Shown here in pieces: positions 41,481-56,424 of a stretch of DNA of 64,000 bases; within the stretch, counting starts at the first letter, position 1; each line of letters begins with the position of its first letter. Origin of the DNA: Leucogyrophana mollusca. Lineage: Eukaryota > Basidiomycota > Agaricomycetes > Boletales. The notes below the pieces were generated by a model, which worked only from the letters and a program-made list of their open reading frames with translations, searched no databases and was not told the DNA's origin. Position numbers and translations under genes: made by a program. The stretch lies in NCBI GenBank assembly GCA_021014945.1, contig MU266349.1, positions 1-64,000 on the forward strand, in the 5' to 3' direction.

Positions 41481-42592
41481 GGCGGGGGCTAGTGAGAGAG
41501 GCAATATCCATTGTCGTATAACTCGAATACACGCTGTACTTATAAGCAACTCGTCAGAAAGGCCTGTCAACGTTCACGCCTCGATAGTATGAATGCTCGG
41601 GGGCCCCAGTCGCCGCCAGTCGAGTCGAATGACCACCAGACAGACATGGAAGATTGGAGTACTGACTACTACGCTCCGCATTTCAATTCTAGAACCTAGT
41701 TCGCTTGGTTATTACGAAAGGAACGGGTTCAGGTGCCAAGCAGACGCAGCGGATGCTGTAACAGTCGCAACGGACCGATTTTCGGACTCCGTCCGGAAGT
41801 CTGTCGAGCCTGAGACTCGGCGCACTGGCGTCCTCTTTTCCGTCGCGTCGGCTGACTTGTTTTTGCACTGACTATATATCCCGCTCACTGCACTCCAGCA
41901 GCGGGAGTTGCAGCTGTGTGTGCTGGAGCTGCGGAGCTCTCGGACGCGTCGGTCATCTGACAGTCACGCTTCAAACGGCTGGTGGCTTCTCGACTCGGAC
42001 AATCCACACGTCAAGCCTGGGGACATAAGCTTCGACAATGTCACGACGATACTCAGTGACCGTCTTATACTAATTCCATAATCTTATCCTCATACAGGGA
42101 AGTAACCGGGAACCCTCGCAATACGGATTGGAACTTTCATGACGGGCAACAAAGCGGCTACCTTTTGAGGCCCTAACTTCCTATAGTTAATATTAACGCC
42201 AGATGTCGCGATCCCGATCGAGGGACCGTCGGTTCAGTGAGTTGGCTCAGCCTCTTTGGACCCCCGACGGTGCACCCCAATCCCCGGAATCCTGATTGGA
42301 GTGGCACAATCCGCTCCAGCGGCGATAGCGTGCAGCTCAGTGATATATCCAGATGGTTCACTGCGTTCCCATTTACATCAACGCTAAATTCCCCCCCAGC
42401 CCCGCCCGCGATCTACTGCGATAGGCCAAGTCACATACGGAAATTTACCGGGCCTTTCGTGTTCGTTGCACGATGAATCTGATCGATGATCGGCGGACTG
42501 TCCCGTGGGACATAGATGCGAATGCTGCTCCCAGTACTGTATTACTCACTCGTTCCTCGATAAGAACCTGCTTGGTGTCACCATGTCAGGCT
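41481..42592. other. Intergenic between HNT1 and GMC oxidoreductase
   Basis: 1.1 kb with no recognised gene. It contains a TATATA word near 41872, and ORFs of at most about 90 codons without family features. The right part is presumably the GMC promoter. Confidence 0.5.
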
Positions 42593-45554
42593 GGCGTGCG
42601 GACCCTACATTCTCCAAAGAGGAAGCCTTGGCTGCATTCGCTGTATCAGGTAAACTCGTATCGCCACCTGCCGTTCCCTCGATAGTGCAGACTGTTTCAG
42701 GTGTCGATGAAGCGCCCCAACTAAAACATCAAGAAGACATCTCCGATGCCTCAACACTCGAAGATTATCTATCATCCCTAGGGTTGGACAGGGATGTCAG
42801 TGGCAAACACCGTGTGTCTTACATCGTCATTGGTATGCAACAGCCTTTTGTCATCCGATCTCGACTGACCCCCGCGCGCAACTTGTATATAGGCGGGGGC
42901 ACTGCTGGCCTGGCTGTGGCTGCTCGGTGAGTGTCAAATGAGCACCCTAGGCACAAGATAACGCATACCGGGGTACGCGGTCGATGATCCTGAGCGCTGA
43001 TAGCAGTGTATGCTAGGCTGGCCGACAGCGACCCAAACATCTCTATATGTGTCATAGAGGCAGGTATCCGTCGCGAAGATCCTTTGATTGTGAGTGTGAA
43101 CTTTATTGGACGCACTGCCATTTTGCGAGCAATGGTTTCGTGCAGGATGTTCCAGGTTTGTGGCATTTGCATGACTGTACACGGTGGTCGCTTGATCTGC
43201 GCTTAGGATTGTATGGCATATCCAACGGGGATCGTGATTACGACTGGGCGTACAAAACTGTGAGGCTGTCTCACCGTTTGCTCTCCCCTGTGCTTACTGT
43301 TGGACCAAGATTCCGCAACCTGAGTTGAACAATCGAGAGATTGCTTCTTCTGCGTAGGTCGCTGGTCGTCGCCATACCAAATCGGTATCTTATCCTTCGT
43401 TGTTTTTGCATTCCTCAGCGGTAGAATTCTCGGTGGATCAAGTGCAATCAATTTTCTCGTGCGTATGCGTGCCTCCAGTCCGGAATATGATGCTTGGTCG
43501 AATTTTGGCGCTGGATGGGACTGGGAGGGACTCCTACCTTTTTTCCAGAAGGAGGAGTGTTATGTGGCGCCAAAGTGGGGAACCGACGAGATATTTCCCG
43601 GTATCACCCGCCAGCAAGACGAAGAGGCCCGCCTGAACGAGCCAAGATTCCGTGGACACACCGGTCCAGTACACTCGACTCACAACAGCCTTTACACTGA
43701 CTTGTTAGAACCGACCATCGAGGCACTCAACAACCTAGGCATCCACACCAATAGAACTCCTGTATGTTGATCGAATTTTGCTGCCACTTTCCGCCTTAGT
43801 GACGGATCGCAGGGATACGGGGACTCCACCGGCATATTCAATATTGACAACGCCGTCGACCGCGCGAACGGACGGCGCTCATATGCCGCCAATTCGTACA
43901 CGCCCACGTCTGTGAAGAGGGACAACCTGAAAATTCTCCCAGGTCTGTGCGCCACTAGAATATTGTTTCGTCCAGGGGAAAACGCAGGGCCCGCTACTGC
44001 CATCGGCGTGGAATTTGTGTCCTCCGATCCACGGCACCACTTTCCACAGGTCGGCACCATTGAGTTGCGCCCCGGGGGCGAAGTGATTCTGTCGGCTGGT
44101 AGGCTCGATCTGCCGGACCATACCTTCGGCCTCCGTCGCTGACATGCTTTTTGACCTTGCAACTTTTAGGTGCATACAATACGCCACGACTTTTAGAGCT
44201 CAGCGGTATCGGGAATCCGACTGTCATCAATGGCTTTGGCATCGACACCATCGTTGACCTTCCTGGCGTTGGCGAGAACTTGCAAGAACACCCGTTTTTG
44301 ATCACTGACTTCACCGTAAAAGAAGGTGTCTTCACTTTAGGTAACTTCCTAGGTCCTATAGCTGTCAGTTGTTATTTAAGCATTCTATAGATCGTCTCCG
44401 CATTGATCCGGAATATAAAAAAGCGCAACTGGATGAATAGTTAGTCGTCTCCCCTGTCCAATATTCTTGACACTCGACCAAATTACACAGTAAAGAGAAA
44501 GGGACCGGGGCATTTGCGACAACAGTCGCTGCATATGGTTTCATAAAGCTTGACAGGTTTCTTTCGAGCCAGGAAATCGAAGAATTGAAGACCGAGCTAG
44601 ACGATGAGATCGAAGCCACCCCGACAGAGTTCCACAAACAGCAACTCAAGATTCGGAGAGGCTATCTCGAGCGGAAGGATGTCGGCGACGTCGAAATCAT
44701 CATGGTTCCCAAAGTGTTCGCTTCCGAGCCCCGCGAGAACACGTCCTACGTCACCCTTTGCGCCTCTCTCCCGGTCTGTATTCCCGTTGACCACATCCTC
44801 TGTAATGCTCACAAGCGGCTTCTTGCATAACAAGCATACCGTTTCACGCGGTACAGTGGTAAGTTCGCTGCCGCGATTTGTAAGTACGTACCAATCCCCG
44901 CGCAGCATATCACGAGCAGAGATGCCCTGGCACCCCCGGCGATCGATCCGAAGTATCTGACGAGTGCCTTCGGTAAGAGCTTGTTACTTTGCGTCACGGA
45001 ATTACTGGCTAGATATCCACTAAAGATACGAAGGTCCTCGTGAAGGCGACTGAATTTCTCCGTAAAATTACCCAAACCAAACCCCTGTGCGACATGGTCG
45101 ACGCACCAAGTTCACCTCCGGCCAGTGTCGCAACCTACAAGGACTTTGAAGACCACGTTCGCAACAACGCTGTCTCGATCTACCATCCCGTTGGTTCGTG
45201 TCGTTGACAATCTTTATGCTATCGTCGTGTATTCAACGAGCGAAACCTAGGTACCGCTTCGATGGCATCCAGGGAGCTCGGCGGTGTCGTCGACGCGGAG
45301 CTGCGTGTTCAGTAAGTCCCCATCGCTATTATGTATTATGTACTCGGTCGCCGACGCCAGGCGATATTATCAGCGGTACGGCGAATCTCCGCGTGGTTGA
45401 CATGTCGATCGTACCGCTGCACATCGCTGCGCACACAGCCGACACCGCCTATGCTATCGGCGAGAAGGTTAGTGCCCTGTTGCTGAGCTTATTGGATCGA
45501 TGTGTATTACGACTCCCCTGCAGGCGTTCACGATTATCCAGGGAAAGAAATGAG
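42593..45554 (+). CDS. GMC-family FAD oxidoreductase
   Basis: Glucose-methanol-choline type flavoprotein oxidising an alcohol. The start is MSGWRADPTF (42593), with an in-frame ATG at 42505 as alternative. The FAD dinucleotide fold is split by an intron at VIG/GGTAGLAVAARL. Further blocks: ICVIEAG, SSAINFLV, GWDWEGLLPFF, FRGHTGPVHSTH, NGRRSYAANSYTP, the GMC-2 region AYNTPRLLELSGIG, VDLPGVGENLQEHP, SRDALAPPAIDPKYL, the catalytic His in YHPVGTASM, and DMSIVPLHIAAHTADTAYAIGEK, with His at the second catalytic position, as in aryl-alcohol oxidase-like members. TGA at 45552-45554. No signal peptide is apparent, so it may be intracellular. Substrate is not deducible. Confidence 0.88.
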
Positions 45555-45893
45555 TTTGATCTCTGAAAGGAGCTGCGACGCCCGGGTTTGGATAACGCGT
45601 GAGTTTTGCGAATGAGCATCTCTGTCTTGTACATATAGCTGCATGTTCGAAATTCGACGCTGCCGCATTGTTACCAGCCAACGTTCACACCAAGAATACC
45701 GCACATTCTTTGCCGGGCCATATTTTATCGCCTTGTAGTGTTTGCTACATACTGTGAGTTTCTGAGGATGAAAATGGGCTACTTACCTGCTGCGGGTGGC
45801 GATGCGGAAAGGTTATGGCACTAATCCGGCATCTTTAGACGGTTATCATTTGTGTGCGAAAATAGAACTGGACGCTGTTGACGACGAATCACG
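45555..45893. other. Intergenic upstream of oxygenase 1
   Basis: 340 bp, no gene seen. Presumed promoter of the first 2OG oxygenase. Confidence 0.4.
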
Positions 45894-47782
45894 ATGTCAT
45901 TGGCATCGTCTGCCTCGACGGCTGTATTCGATAGTATTCCAATCATGTACTCTCTCAAGCAAAAATATCACCATCTATCCGAGCTGACATAGGCTTTATC
46001 TCTACACAGAGACCTCTCCAGTCCTAACCGCACTCAACTCGCACTCGAGATCCAGAGCGCATGCATTAACGTTGGCTTTTTCTACGGTGAGTAAGCTTGA
46101 GCTCGTACTCGCAACTGCATACTTCGCCCGAGTGGATTTTAAATCTGATGATCGATTATTCTCGTCAGTCAAGAACCACGGTATACCACAGCACACTATC
46201 GATGCTGTCTTATCCGCCGTACAGGCCTATTTTGCACTTCCCTACGAGACCAAAATGAAGGTGTGTCCATATCTATGTCTATCCTCCTCTTCATAGCTAA
46301 TTACAGCGATTGAATTGAACTTAAATGATCCCACAAAAAGCTCCATCACAAAACAACCCCAAACTTCAAAGGCTACTCTGCCGTATTGGACGCCAACATC
46401 GATCCCGCAGCTGGGAACAAAGGCGACCTTCACGAGGGGTTCGAGCTTGGGTGGGAGAAGCTCGACAGTGCTCCACACGTAAAGCTCGATACGCAGGATC
46501 CTAAGCGCGCAAATGACGGAGTGATGACGGGCGCGAACATCTGGCCAGACGAGCCAGCGGGGTTCAGGGAGGCGATGTTGTGCTATTAGTGAGTTGTCTT
46601 GCTCTTTGGGTTATGTAGCGTCGTGTGGCTGATGGGGACTATCAGTCATGCGGCCGTTGCAGTTGGTCAAGTGCTGTTTCCACTCTTTGCACTCGCGCTT
46701 GAGTTACCGGAGAATTATTTTGACGACAAGGTATGTGCCCATGACCTAGCCCATCTTCCGTCGTACACGAGACAAGAGCTGTTGAGGATCCGGGGTTGAG
46801 CATGGTTTAGGACTGACGACGATTTTGCTGAATCTGAATCTGAATCTGACTCGCTCAAAATACCTAGATAAGGAACTCGGCAGCTATAATGCGTACACTC
46901 CATTACCCCGCACAGAACAACCCCACAGATGTCGGTATCGGCGCCCATACTGAGTACGCCATACTATCTTTCTCCCGGCCTTCTGTTTCGTGTTGTTGAC
47001 TGCCTCGACTGATTCGCTGTTACTCGCAGTTTCGAGGTACGCACTGACAATCCCTTTGTCCCTGTTTCCATGCTCATCTGGCTTTCATGCACATACCCAA
47101 TTATCCCCGTTCTCTTCACCGCACTCTCTGGATCCCGCCCTACCAAACCACTCCAACAGTGCTTCACGATCCTCTACCAACAACCCGAAACCCAGGCTCT
47201 CCAAGTCCTCAATGCGGACAAGAAATGGATAGACGCCCCTCCGATTGAGGGGACGTTGGTTATCAAGTAAGCATCATGCCACATGTCATCTCCCCCTCTA
47301 CGCCTGCAAACTATTGGCTGTTTCCGTGCAATGATCATAATGTTGGTGCTGATCTATTTGGTGCCATAACGTAGCCTTGGCGACCAGCTCGCGCGGTGGA
47401 CTAGTGCGTATCACTGTCTTTTTGCAGCGTTTACCACCTGACCTAGCATAAATGTAGACGACGTATTCAAATCAACAGTCCACCGCGCCGTAAACGCCCC
47501 AGGCGTGGAGCGGTACAGCATCCCGCTGTTCTTTGGAACAGATTATGATGTCGACATCAAGGTGAGTTAACTAATTTTAAAACTAGCAGCTCGCCTCACC
47601 ATTGGCAATTGCTCTCAAATTGAACCCCGACCAACCCACCGCCGGTAACTCGAACATGATGCCACAATACGACCCCATAGCCTATATCAAGTTGCGTATC
47701 TCCTGAACGCCCGGCCAAGTACGAAGCGATCACGGCGGGCGAATACGTCAAGCAGAGGCTGGAGGCAATGTACAATCATTGA
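45894..47782 (+). CDS. 2-oxoglutarate/Fe(II) oxygenase, isopenicillin N synthase-like, tandem copy 1
   Basis: Non-haem iron dioxygenase of the IPNS/DIOX type. Exon 1 reads MSLASSASTAVFDSIPI and joins to IDLSS. Next come GFFYVKNHGIPQH, a PF14226-like N-terminal block with FKGYSAVLDAN, and LFPLFALALELP. The iron ligands are His-x-Asp in IGAHTDF and a distal His in STVHRAVNAPG, with the 2OG-binding RYS in ERYSIPLFFG. The codon of the ligand Asp is completed by a 7-nt microexon (47030-47036). Stop TGA 47780-47782. It lies 340 bp after the GMC gene, in the same direction, and is followed by a close paralogue, so it arose by tandem duplication. The small-molecule substrate is unknown. Confidence 0.88.
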
Positions 47783-48018
47783 CTACCGAGGGTATCCACG
47801 TTTGCGCAGGCGGTTGTGGTACGTATTACTATGATTGTATCTATGAAGGAATCATCCGAGGATGTATGATAACGATTGAAGGGTTTGACACTTGCGTGGA
47901 ACATGGAAAGAAGTGATACGTATGAGGTATGCGTGACCCTTAACCCCGCTCGTCTCTACGAGCGCTAGACCCCCAACTTGCGGTTCCACTGCGGCCTTGA
48001 TTCAGATCACCAATCATG

Positions 48019-49769
48019 ATGTCCTCGACATCTCGCGCATCGACGACTGCATTCGACAGTATTCCAATCATGTGTGCCCCCATCCCTCGTGTAGTATCAA
48101 GGCTATCCCAAATCTTGCTGTGAACAGAGACCTCGGATGTCTCTCTAAAGGCCGTGAGGAGCTTGCGCGGGAGATCCAGAAAGCGTGTATTGACGTAGGG
48201 TTTTTCTACGGTGCGTGCCTTCAGTTCTGGTGCTAAGAGTCGAGGTTGACTGGAAGCCCTTCGGATCATCTCGTGGCACTAGTGAAGAATCATGGTATAC
48301 CTCAACACATCATTGATTCTGCCTTATCCGCGATGCAGGCCTACTTCACACTCCCACTGGATACAAAGATGAAGGTGTGTCTGAGCCTGCGCCCACTAAC
48401 CCTTCTCAAGTTACACCTCTCTCCCTCTTCCGTGATACTGAGATTCATCTGCTAACTCACACTCAGCTCCATCACAAAACCACCCAAGCCTTCCAAGGTT
48501 ACTCCCCCCTCCTCGACGCCAATATCGACCCAGGAGCAGGGACCGAAGGCGACCTCCATGAGGGTTTCCGCGTCGTGTGGGAAGAGCTTGAGTATAAGGA
48601 AATCGCAGGCGCGCCAGGTAATTTATGGCCGGAGGAGCCAGCAGGGTTTCGTGAGGCAATGCTTCAGTACTAGTGCGTCGTCCTGCTGTTTTCTTCACGC
48701 GACTCGGTTCCACGTGATGTGGTGGACCGGGTGCGGTGGGCTGCGTTCGGTCGTTGATGCGAGACTGAGGGACGTGATCATAGCCATTCCGCTTTTAAGG
48801 TTGGGAAAGCACTCTTCCCGCTTTTTGCTCGAGCGTTGGAGCTCCCAGAGACTTACTTTGATGACAAGGTGCGTGCTAGCCTTGCGCGAGATGTCCTCCT
48901 TGTACGATCACGATGGCTGACGAAACCTGGTGGCCATTCGTGTAAGCAGACGAAGAATTCAGCCGCTATAATGCGTGCACTGCATTACCCTGCACAGACC
49001 AACCCCACAGACATTGGTATCGGTGCACACACTGAGTGTGTGTTTGTGCTTTATTTTTCGTTTTTTTCTTACTGATGCTTTTCGTCTATTGTCCTTTATC
49101 TCTCTCGTTCATAGCTTTATAGTATTTACGCTCCACCCCTTTCCCAATCCCACCCTCGCCTAATTACTACCCCATCCCAGTGCTTCACGATCCTGTATCA
49201 ACAACCCGGCACCCAAGCCCTCCAAGTCCTCAATGCGGACAAGAAATGGATAGACGCGCCTCCGATTGACGGGACGTTGGTTATCAAGTGCGCCGTTGTT
49301 TTGATGGATGAATATCATGGTTGATTGGGTACATAGCATTGGAGACCAGCTCGCGCGATGGACTAGTGAGTCTTGTAACTTTTTGTTGTTTCACTCCTAC
49401 CCCTGTCGGCAACCTTTACCTTCGCCTGTTCACGCCATCCCCATCCTTTTGTCTGCAGCCCTTGCTGACATCTGACATCTCGTCGTGCAACTAATTCTCA
49501 GACGACGTATTCAAATCGACCATCCACCGCGCAATCAACGCCCCAGGAGTCGAGCGGTACAGCATCCCGTTGTTTTTCGGGACGGATTATGACGTTAATA
49601 TCGAGGTGGGTCGTACAATCTGTACAATTCGATGGATAGCTGACAACTTTATACGTCGATGCTTCAGCCGATGCAAAGCTGCGTATCCATCGATCGACCA
49701 CCCAAGTATGAGGCAATCACGGCAGGGGAGTATATCAAACTGAGGTTGGAGACGATGTATAAACACTAA
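48019..49769 (+). CDS. 2-oxoglutarate/Fe(II) oxygenase, isopenicillin N synthase-like, tandem copy 2
   Basis: Paralogue of the preceding gene with matching exon structure. The start is MSSTSRASTTAFDSIPI (48019; an ATG immediately before, at 48016, is in frame). Blocks: LGCLSKGREELAREIQ, KNHGIPQHIIDSAL, LEYKEIAGAPGN, ALFPLFARALELPE, IGAHTDF, TILYQQPGTQALQVLN, IGDQLARWTND, STIHRAINAPGVERYS. Iron ligands His, Asp and His and the RxS are all present. The microexon here is 49115-49121, of the same 7-nt length but with a different sequence. Stop TAA 49767-49769. The insert between FREAM and the iron site is shorter than in copy 1. Both look functional. Confidence 0.87.
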
Positions 49770-50076
49770 CTGCAGTGGGGAAGTGCATGTATAGGGTTTC
49801 GTGGGCTCGGAAAGCAGGTTGTATCATACTGGTAGTTCTGTAACTGCGCATTGCAATTGCACAGGCTATAATGGACAACGGGCACTTTCGGTAAGGACGC
49901 GATTGCATCGATAAGCACCCGCGCCCGACCCGACCTCGGATAATGATTTGACTCTAACCAGTGCTCTAAGTAACTCCTAAAAACCATTACTGGTAATTCC
50001 CTCCAACTCTACACAGTACGGACCTGTACTCAACTCTCTTCGAAAACCAAAACATATTCCAGTTCGCCTGAGTAGG
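49770..50076. other. Intergenic upstream of PRMT3
   Basis: 307 bp; no feature recognised beyond the presumed PRMT3 promoter. Confidence 0.4.
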
Positions 50077-52506
<2,430 letters not shown>

Positions 52507-52715
52507 TAGATGGGAGGCTTACTGATGGAAACGAAGAGTGTCATTGGTTCGTGCACTAAAACCATATTTGCATTTTGCTATCACAGCGACATATATCGTG
52601 TTAGAAACTATGTACGTGGGGTGGAAAGGGCTACGAGTCTGAGAAACATGGCAAGGTACATCATTCACAGTTACAAGCCCTTACTCCGCATGCCAGGCAG
52701 GCGGCAGATCGTTTA

Positions 52716-55700
52716 CTAGGTTGATTTGAAAACGGGGAATTCACCGATGCGGAGCTTGGTAGCCTTCATCCAGTGTCAGGACCAGCAACAAGCATAAAAG
52801 TTATTAGGCTACGTACCCCAAATGGCCAAAGTGTGATCTCAGTAGGAGCCCCTGTACACTCAGGGTTCTCAGGAGGCGAATCCACGAACTCGCTCCCTGC
52901 CAAACCCCATTCGATCAAGCACGCTGTAGCCGTGATCGTCAGCGGGGGAAGTCCCGAGTCGAAAATGGGCGACGGAAGCGTGCCCGAAGAGGGCGGGTTG
53001 CTGTGGAACGTTAGCGTGGAAGGGTCGATAGCGTATTGCCAGGCCTCTGTGGCAAGGAACTGGAGGTCGACTGCGAGTGGCTGCTGGGCGTTCTGCGTGA
53101 GTACAGTTTGGTTCCGAGAAATATCGAAGGCGTAGTGCAAAGGTCCGCGGTGGACAGCGACGGAGCCTTCTGGTCTGCTTTCTGTGCGGGTAGGTCAGTT
53201 ACGGGCATACTTTTCTTCGGGATGATGGACGTGAATATGAACGCACCGAGAGTGATTTCGGGCGGGACGTTCAGTATGATCGTGGTCGTACCTGCGCCAA
53301 CCGAAATGGCGTGGAGGCCGTTAGAGGGTGCAACAGCCTCTTCTGCTCCCCCGTTGATCGCGATAGTTCCTTTGCTAACCCAGCTGGGAATGCGGACGTA
53401 GTAGGTGAAAGCTGCATCTGCCCTGATAGTAGTCGTGAGGGTATCGCTGAAGGGGTATATCGTATCCACAGCGACGTTCACGGCATTCCCTGGAGGTATA
53501 ACCATGATTGAGAGTCAGAGATCTACCAGGGTTGGTGAATGGTGTTTGACGAACCGTTTGCGAGGGTCGTCGCTACACTGAATGGACCCAGGTAGAGGTG
53601 GATGAGGGAAGCTTGGTCTGGGGTGGTCACGAAGGCATTGGTGACGAATTTCGGCCAGCCTTGCGGGTGGTTGACTGTGCAGCAGCTGAATGACCACCGT
53701 GAGCACGGGAATTAGCTGATAGTCTCGGACAGCACTCACGGATGGTTTGGCTGGAGACCGAATACGTTCGAGTAAGAGCTGAGAAAACAACAAGATTGAG
53801 AATAATAGAGCAGACATGTGGTAATTTGCATACGTGTCAGTCGGGAATGGGTCGCTATGTGAAATCGGTTAACGAGCTCGATCTCACTGAGAGCAGAGCA
53901 TAAACGTACGGGGTCATATTCATTGCTGCAACTTGATTCTGTTGCTGAAGGTATTGTCTGGACCACATGGCTTGATAGGATATAAGAGACGAGCTGGAAC
54001 TAACGAGACAATAGCACTCACTTCCTGTCAAGGTCGCTGGAAGGGCGTTGTAAGCTATCCGCTCGACCTGGAGGTCAAAGAGGGTTAAATTAAGAAAGTG
54101 ATCTCGTGGCCTTTCTTTGCCACGTACCCTATCCGCGAACTTGGGATCGCCTATGACTTGATACAAGTATGACCCGCTGATATATGATAAGCGACTGATG
54201 CGTGCTATAGACGGCGAACCTACGAGAACATGGTTTCCTGGATGGTGGCACGTGAATAAAAGAGTGAAAGCACGCAAGGTAAAAGAACGCACCACAACAT
54301 CACAGAGCTCCGTTCTACAAATTACTGGGTGAGGACGATAATCAATAATACCAGAATAGAGACCTCACCCTCTGACGGCCTGTAAACCTGCGAGGTATTC
54401 GTCGGCCGCAAAGATACCTGAAGGACGGCCATGGTACTGGAACAAAAGGTCCCACCCCTGACTCGAACTATCAAGCTCTATAAAGTGAACTCAGCACAGC
54501 AACATCACCTATAAAACGACAGACGAACGCGATTGATTGTGCGTGTAGCGGTATGATGCCGCTGGGGCCTTCAGCCCTTCGGCCATGTTGACGCCGTGCC
54601 ATGTTAGGACATTATTGAAGGGATTGGTGAGGTTCTCCGTTGCTGTTTTGGGGAAGTACTGTGCGGTGGCGTTGAGCAACAGTGAGAGGGTTGGGTGACG
54701 GAGGGGTCACCTGGTCTTCGAAAACTTCGTCCCAAGCTACACCATGTTCCTGTATCAAGGACATGGTGCTGAGGAGCAGGTCTTCGTTGCCGTTGGGATA
54801 ATTTTCGTACAACCTGAACCCACGTATTAGTGCTGAGGATTTATGTTAGCTGAAACAGATCCCTACCATTCCAGAGCAATAACGAAGTCTCCCCAACGTG
54901 TCTGGGTCCATGGCTCGAAACCTGTGCCATTTTGCAACATGCTGTTTGCCACATTGACAAACTTGTAGATGGGAGGGATGACGACATCCGCAAGCGATGA
55001 ATTGTATTCGACCATCTGCATGACGCCAAAGAGGAACGGGTATCTGGAGATCCAAACATAATTAACCAGCGGCAGCCGGAGGCCCAGCGAGGAGACGAAC
55101 CTGCCCCAAAGGTATCGTGGTTTGGACAGGTCAAATACTTCTGGGCCGATCCATCCAGTGGAATCTTGGTTGGCGAAGACGAAATCCATGAATTGTTGCG
55201 TTTGGGACATTATGGTGGCGTCGTCCATAATCACGCCGTTGGGAACTAAACCATTCTGAAGTCCATTCTTTGGTACTTCGATCTTCACTGAGCAGGGAAC
55301 CAAACTTACAAACCAGTAACTGCCAGCTACAAGTAGAACATCAGAACCTGGAGATGGTAGCATTGGGCCTGGGTCTTCATACCTTCCTCAAGATCGGAGT
55401 AATAGGAATCCCCTCCCAGCCAATCGCTTTGAGCTACACTGGCGAAACATGAAATTACATCGACATGTAGACTCATATTACTCACTAGTCGTAGAAGTCG
55501 TGCTCGTGGCCGGCTAGGCCATTTATTTGAACCGTCAACTGCAAGCAACGCCGTAAGTTGTTGTAGCTCCTGCGGCGAAGCTACCCACCTGATCATAGAG
55601 CCATCCGGACGGCTTGATCTTTCCAAGCGGCAAGTTGTGGTACTGCTTTGGGGCAACTGGCGTGACGTCAGACACCGTAGGGATCACAAAGGCTAAGGCT

Positions 55701-55782
55701 GGAGGCCCTCACGCTGTATGTTCTGAGCAAGAACCCCGCTGCCAATGGCGAGCGGGACTAACACAGCAAGAGGTGTGATCAT
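52716..55782 (-). CDS. GH127-type beta-L-arabinofuranosidase-like glycoside hydrolase (DUF1680)
   Basis: Secreted or surface carbohydrase. The start MITPLAVLVPLAIG at 55782 opens a hydrophobic signal peptide. Following exons show YHNLPLGKIKPSGW (continuous only after a 1-nt shift near 55705), QSDWLGGDSYYSD, QQFMDFVFANQD, YPFLFGVMQMVEYN, TRWGDFVIALEWLYENY, GRPSGIFAADEYLAGLQAVRG, TELCDVV, MWSRQYLQQQNQVAAMN, CCTVNHPQGWPKFVT and a last exon PFGATKLRIGEFPVF, TAG at 52716-52718. The ELC and CC elements match the zinc/cysteine active site of GH127 (Glu-x-Cys and Cys-Cys). Many introns. The possible N-terminal frameshift could be a mis-read splice. Confidence 0.8.
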
Positions 55783-55833
55783 CGCAAGAGTCAGAATGGG
55801 AGGTCCACTAATCGCCAGCAACTACCCCGCACT

Positions 55834-55843
55834 CTTATTTATA
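55834..55843 (-). promoter_or_regulatory. TATA box for GH127 gene
   Basis: The minus strand reads TATAAATAAG, 52-61 nt upstream of the proposed start codon at 55782, a usual distance for a fungal TATA element. Confidence 0.55.
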
Positions 55844-56424
55844 GCGGATGAGTGGACGTAGGATGTGCACCTAGCGCCCGATCATCGGACGCCGATAGAA
55901 GTTTGGGTTGGTAGAACACGAGGTTGTAGTCATATGTCCGTCTGATGAAGGTCAGAGATGCTGGACCGGGAAGGCCCGGGCAGCTCGTCTCACCGCTACG
56001 GGCCTGCTGCCGGCCCCCTTTTCACTTTTCGCGTGCTGAAGGTGGATAACTGGGAGTGCGGTTGGTCTGATGGAAGGCTTCCTCGTGCAATGAATCAGGG
56101 AGCTCTGATCAGCTGCTGCCCTCCGCATGCATCCGCGGAAGACCCGTCTGCCTGGAGGTGATGGAGAGATTGCGCTAGCAGTCAGACCAGAGAACGTTCG
56201 AGAGCACCGAAAGGACACTTAGATCATCTGCTCTTGCAATGCATGCAACTACCTTCTGTAAAAATCATCGACGCCACAAACGAATGATAAACCGAAATGT
56301 CACCGATTACATCACAGCCTGGCGTCTACCTATCAGGACTGAGTGCCCCAGAGCCGATGGGAATCGAAAATATTAAGATAAATGGTCATTCGTTGAGGGT
56401 ATTCAAGATCATGATTCCGATGGC
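55844..56424. other. Intergenic between GH127 and CCDC25
   Basis: No gene recognised. Contains GH127 upstream sequence and the CCDC25 3' end. Short ORFs on both strands lack support. Confidence 0.45.
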
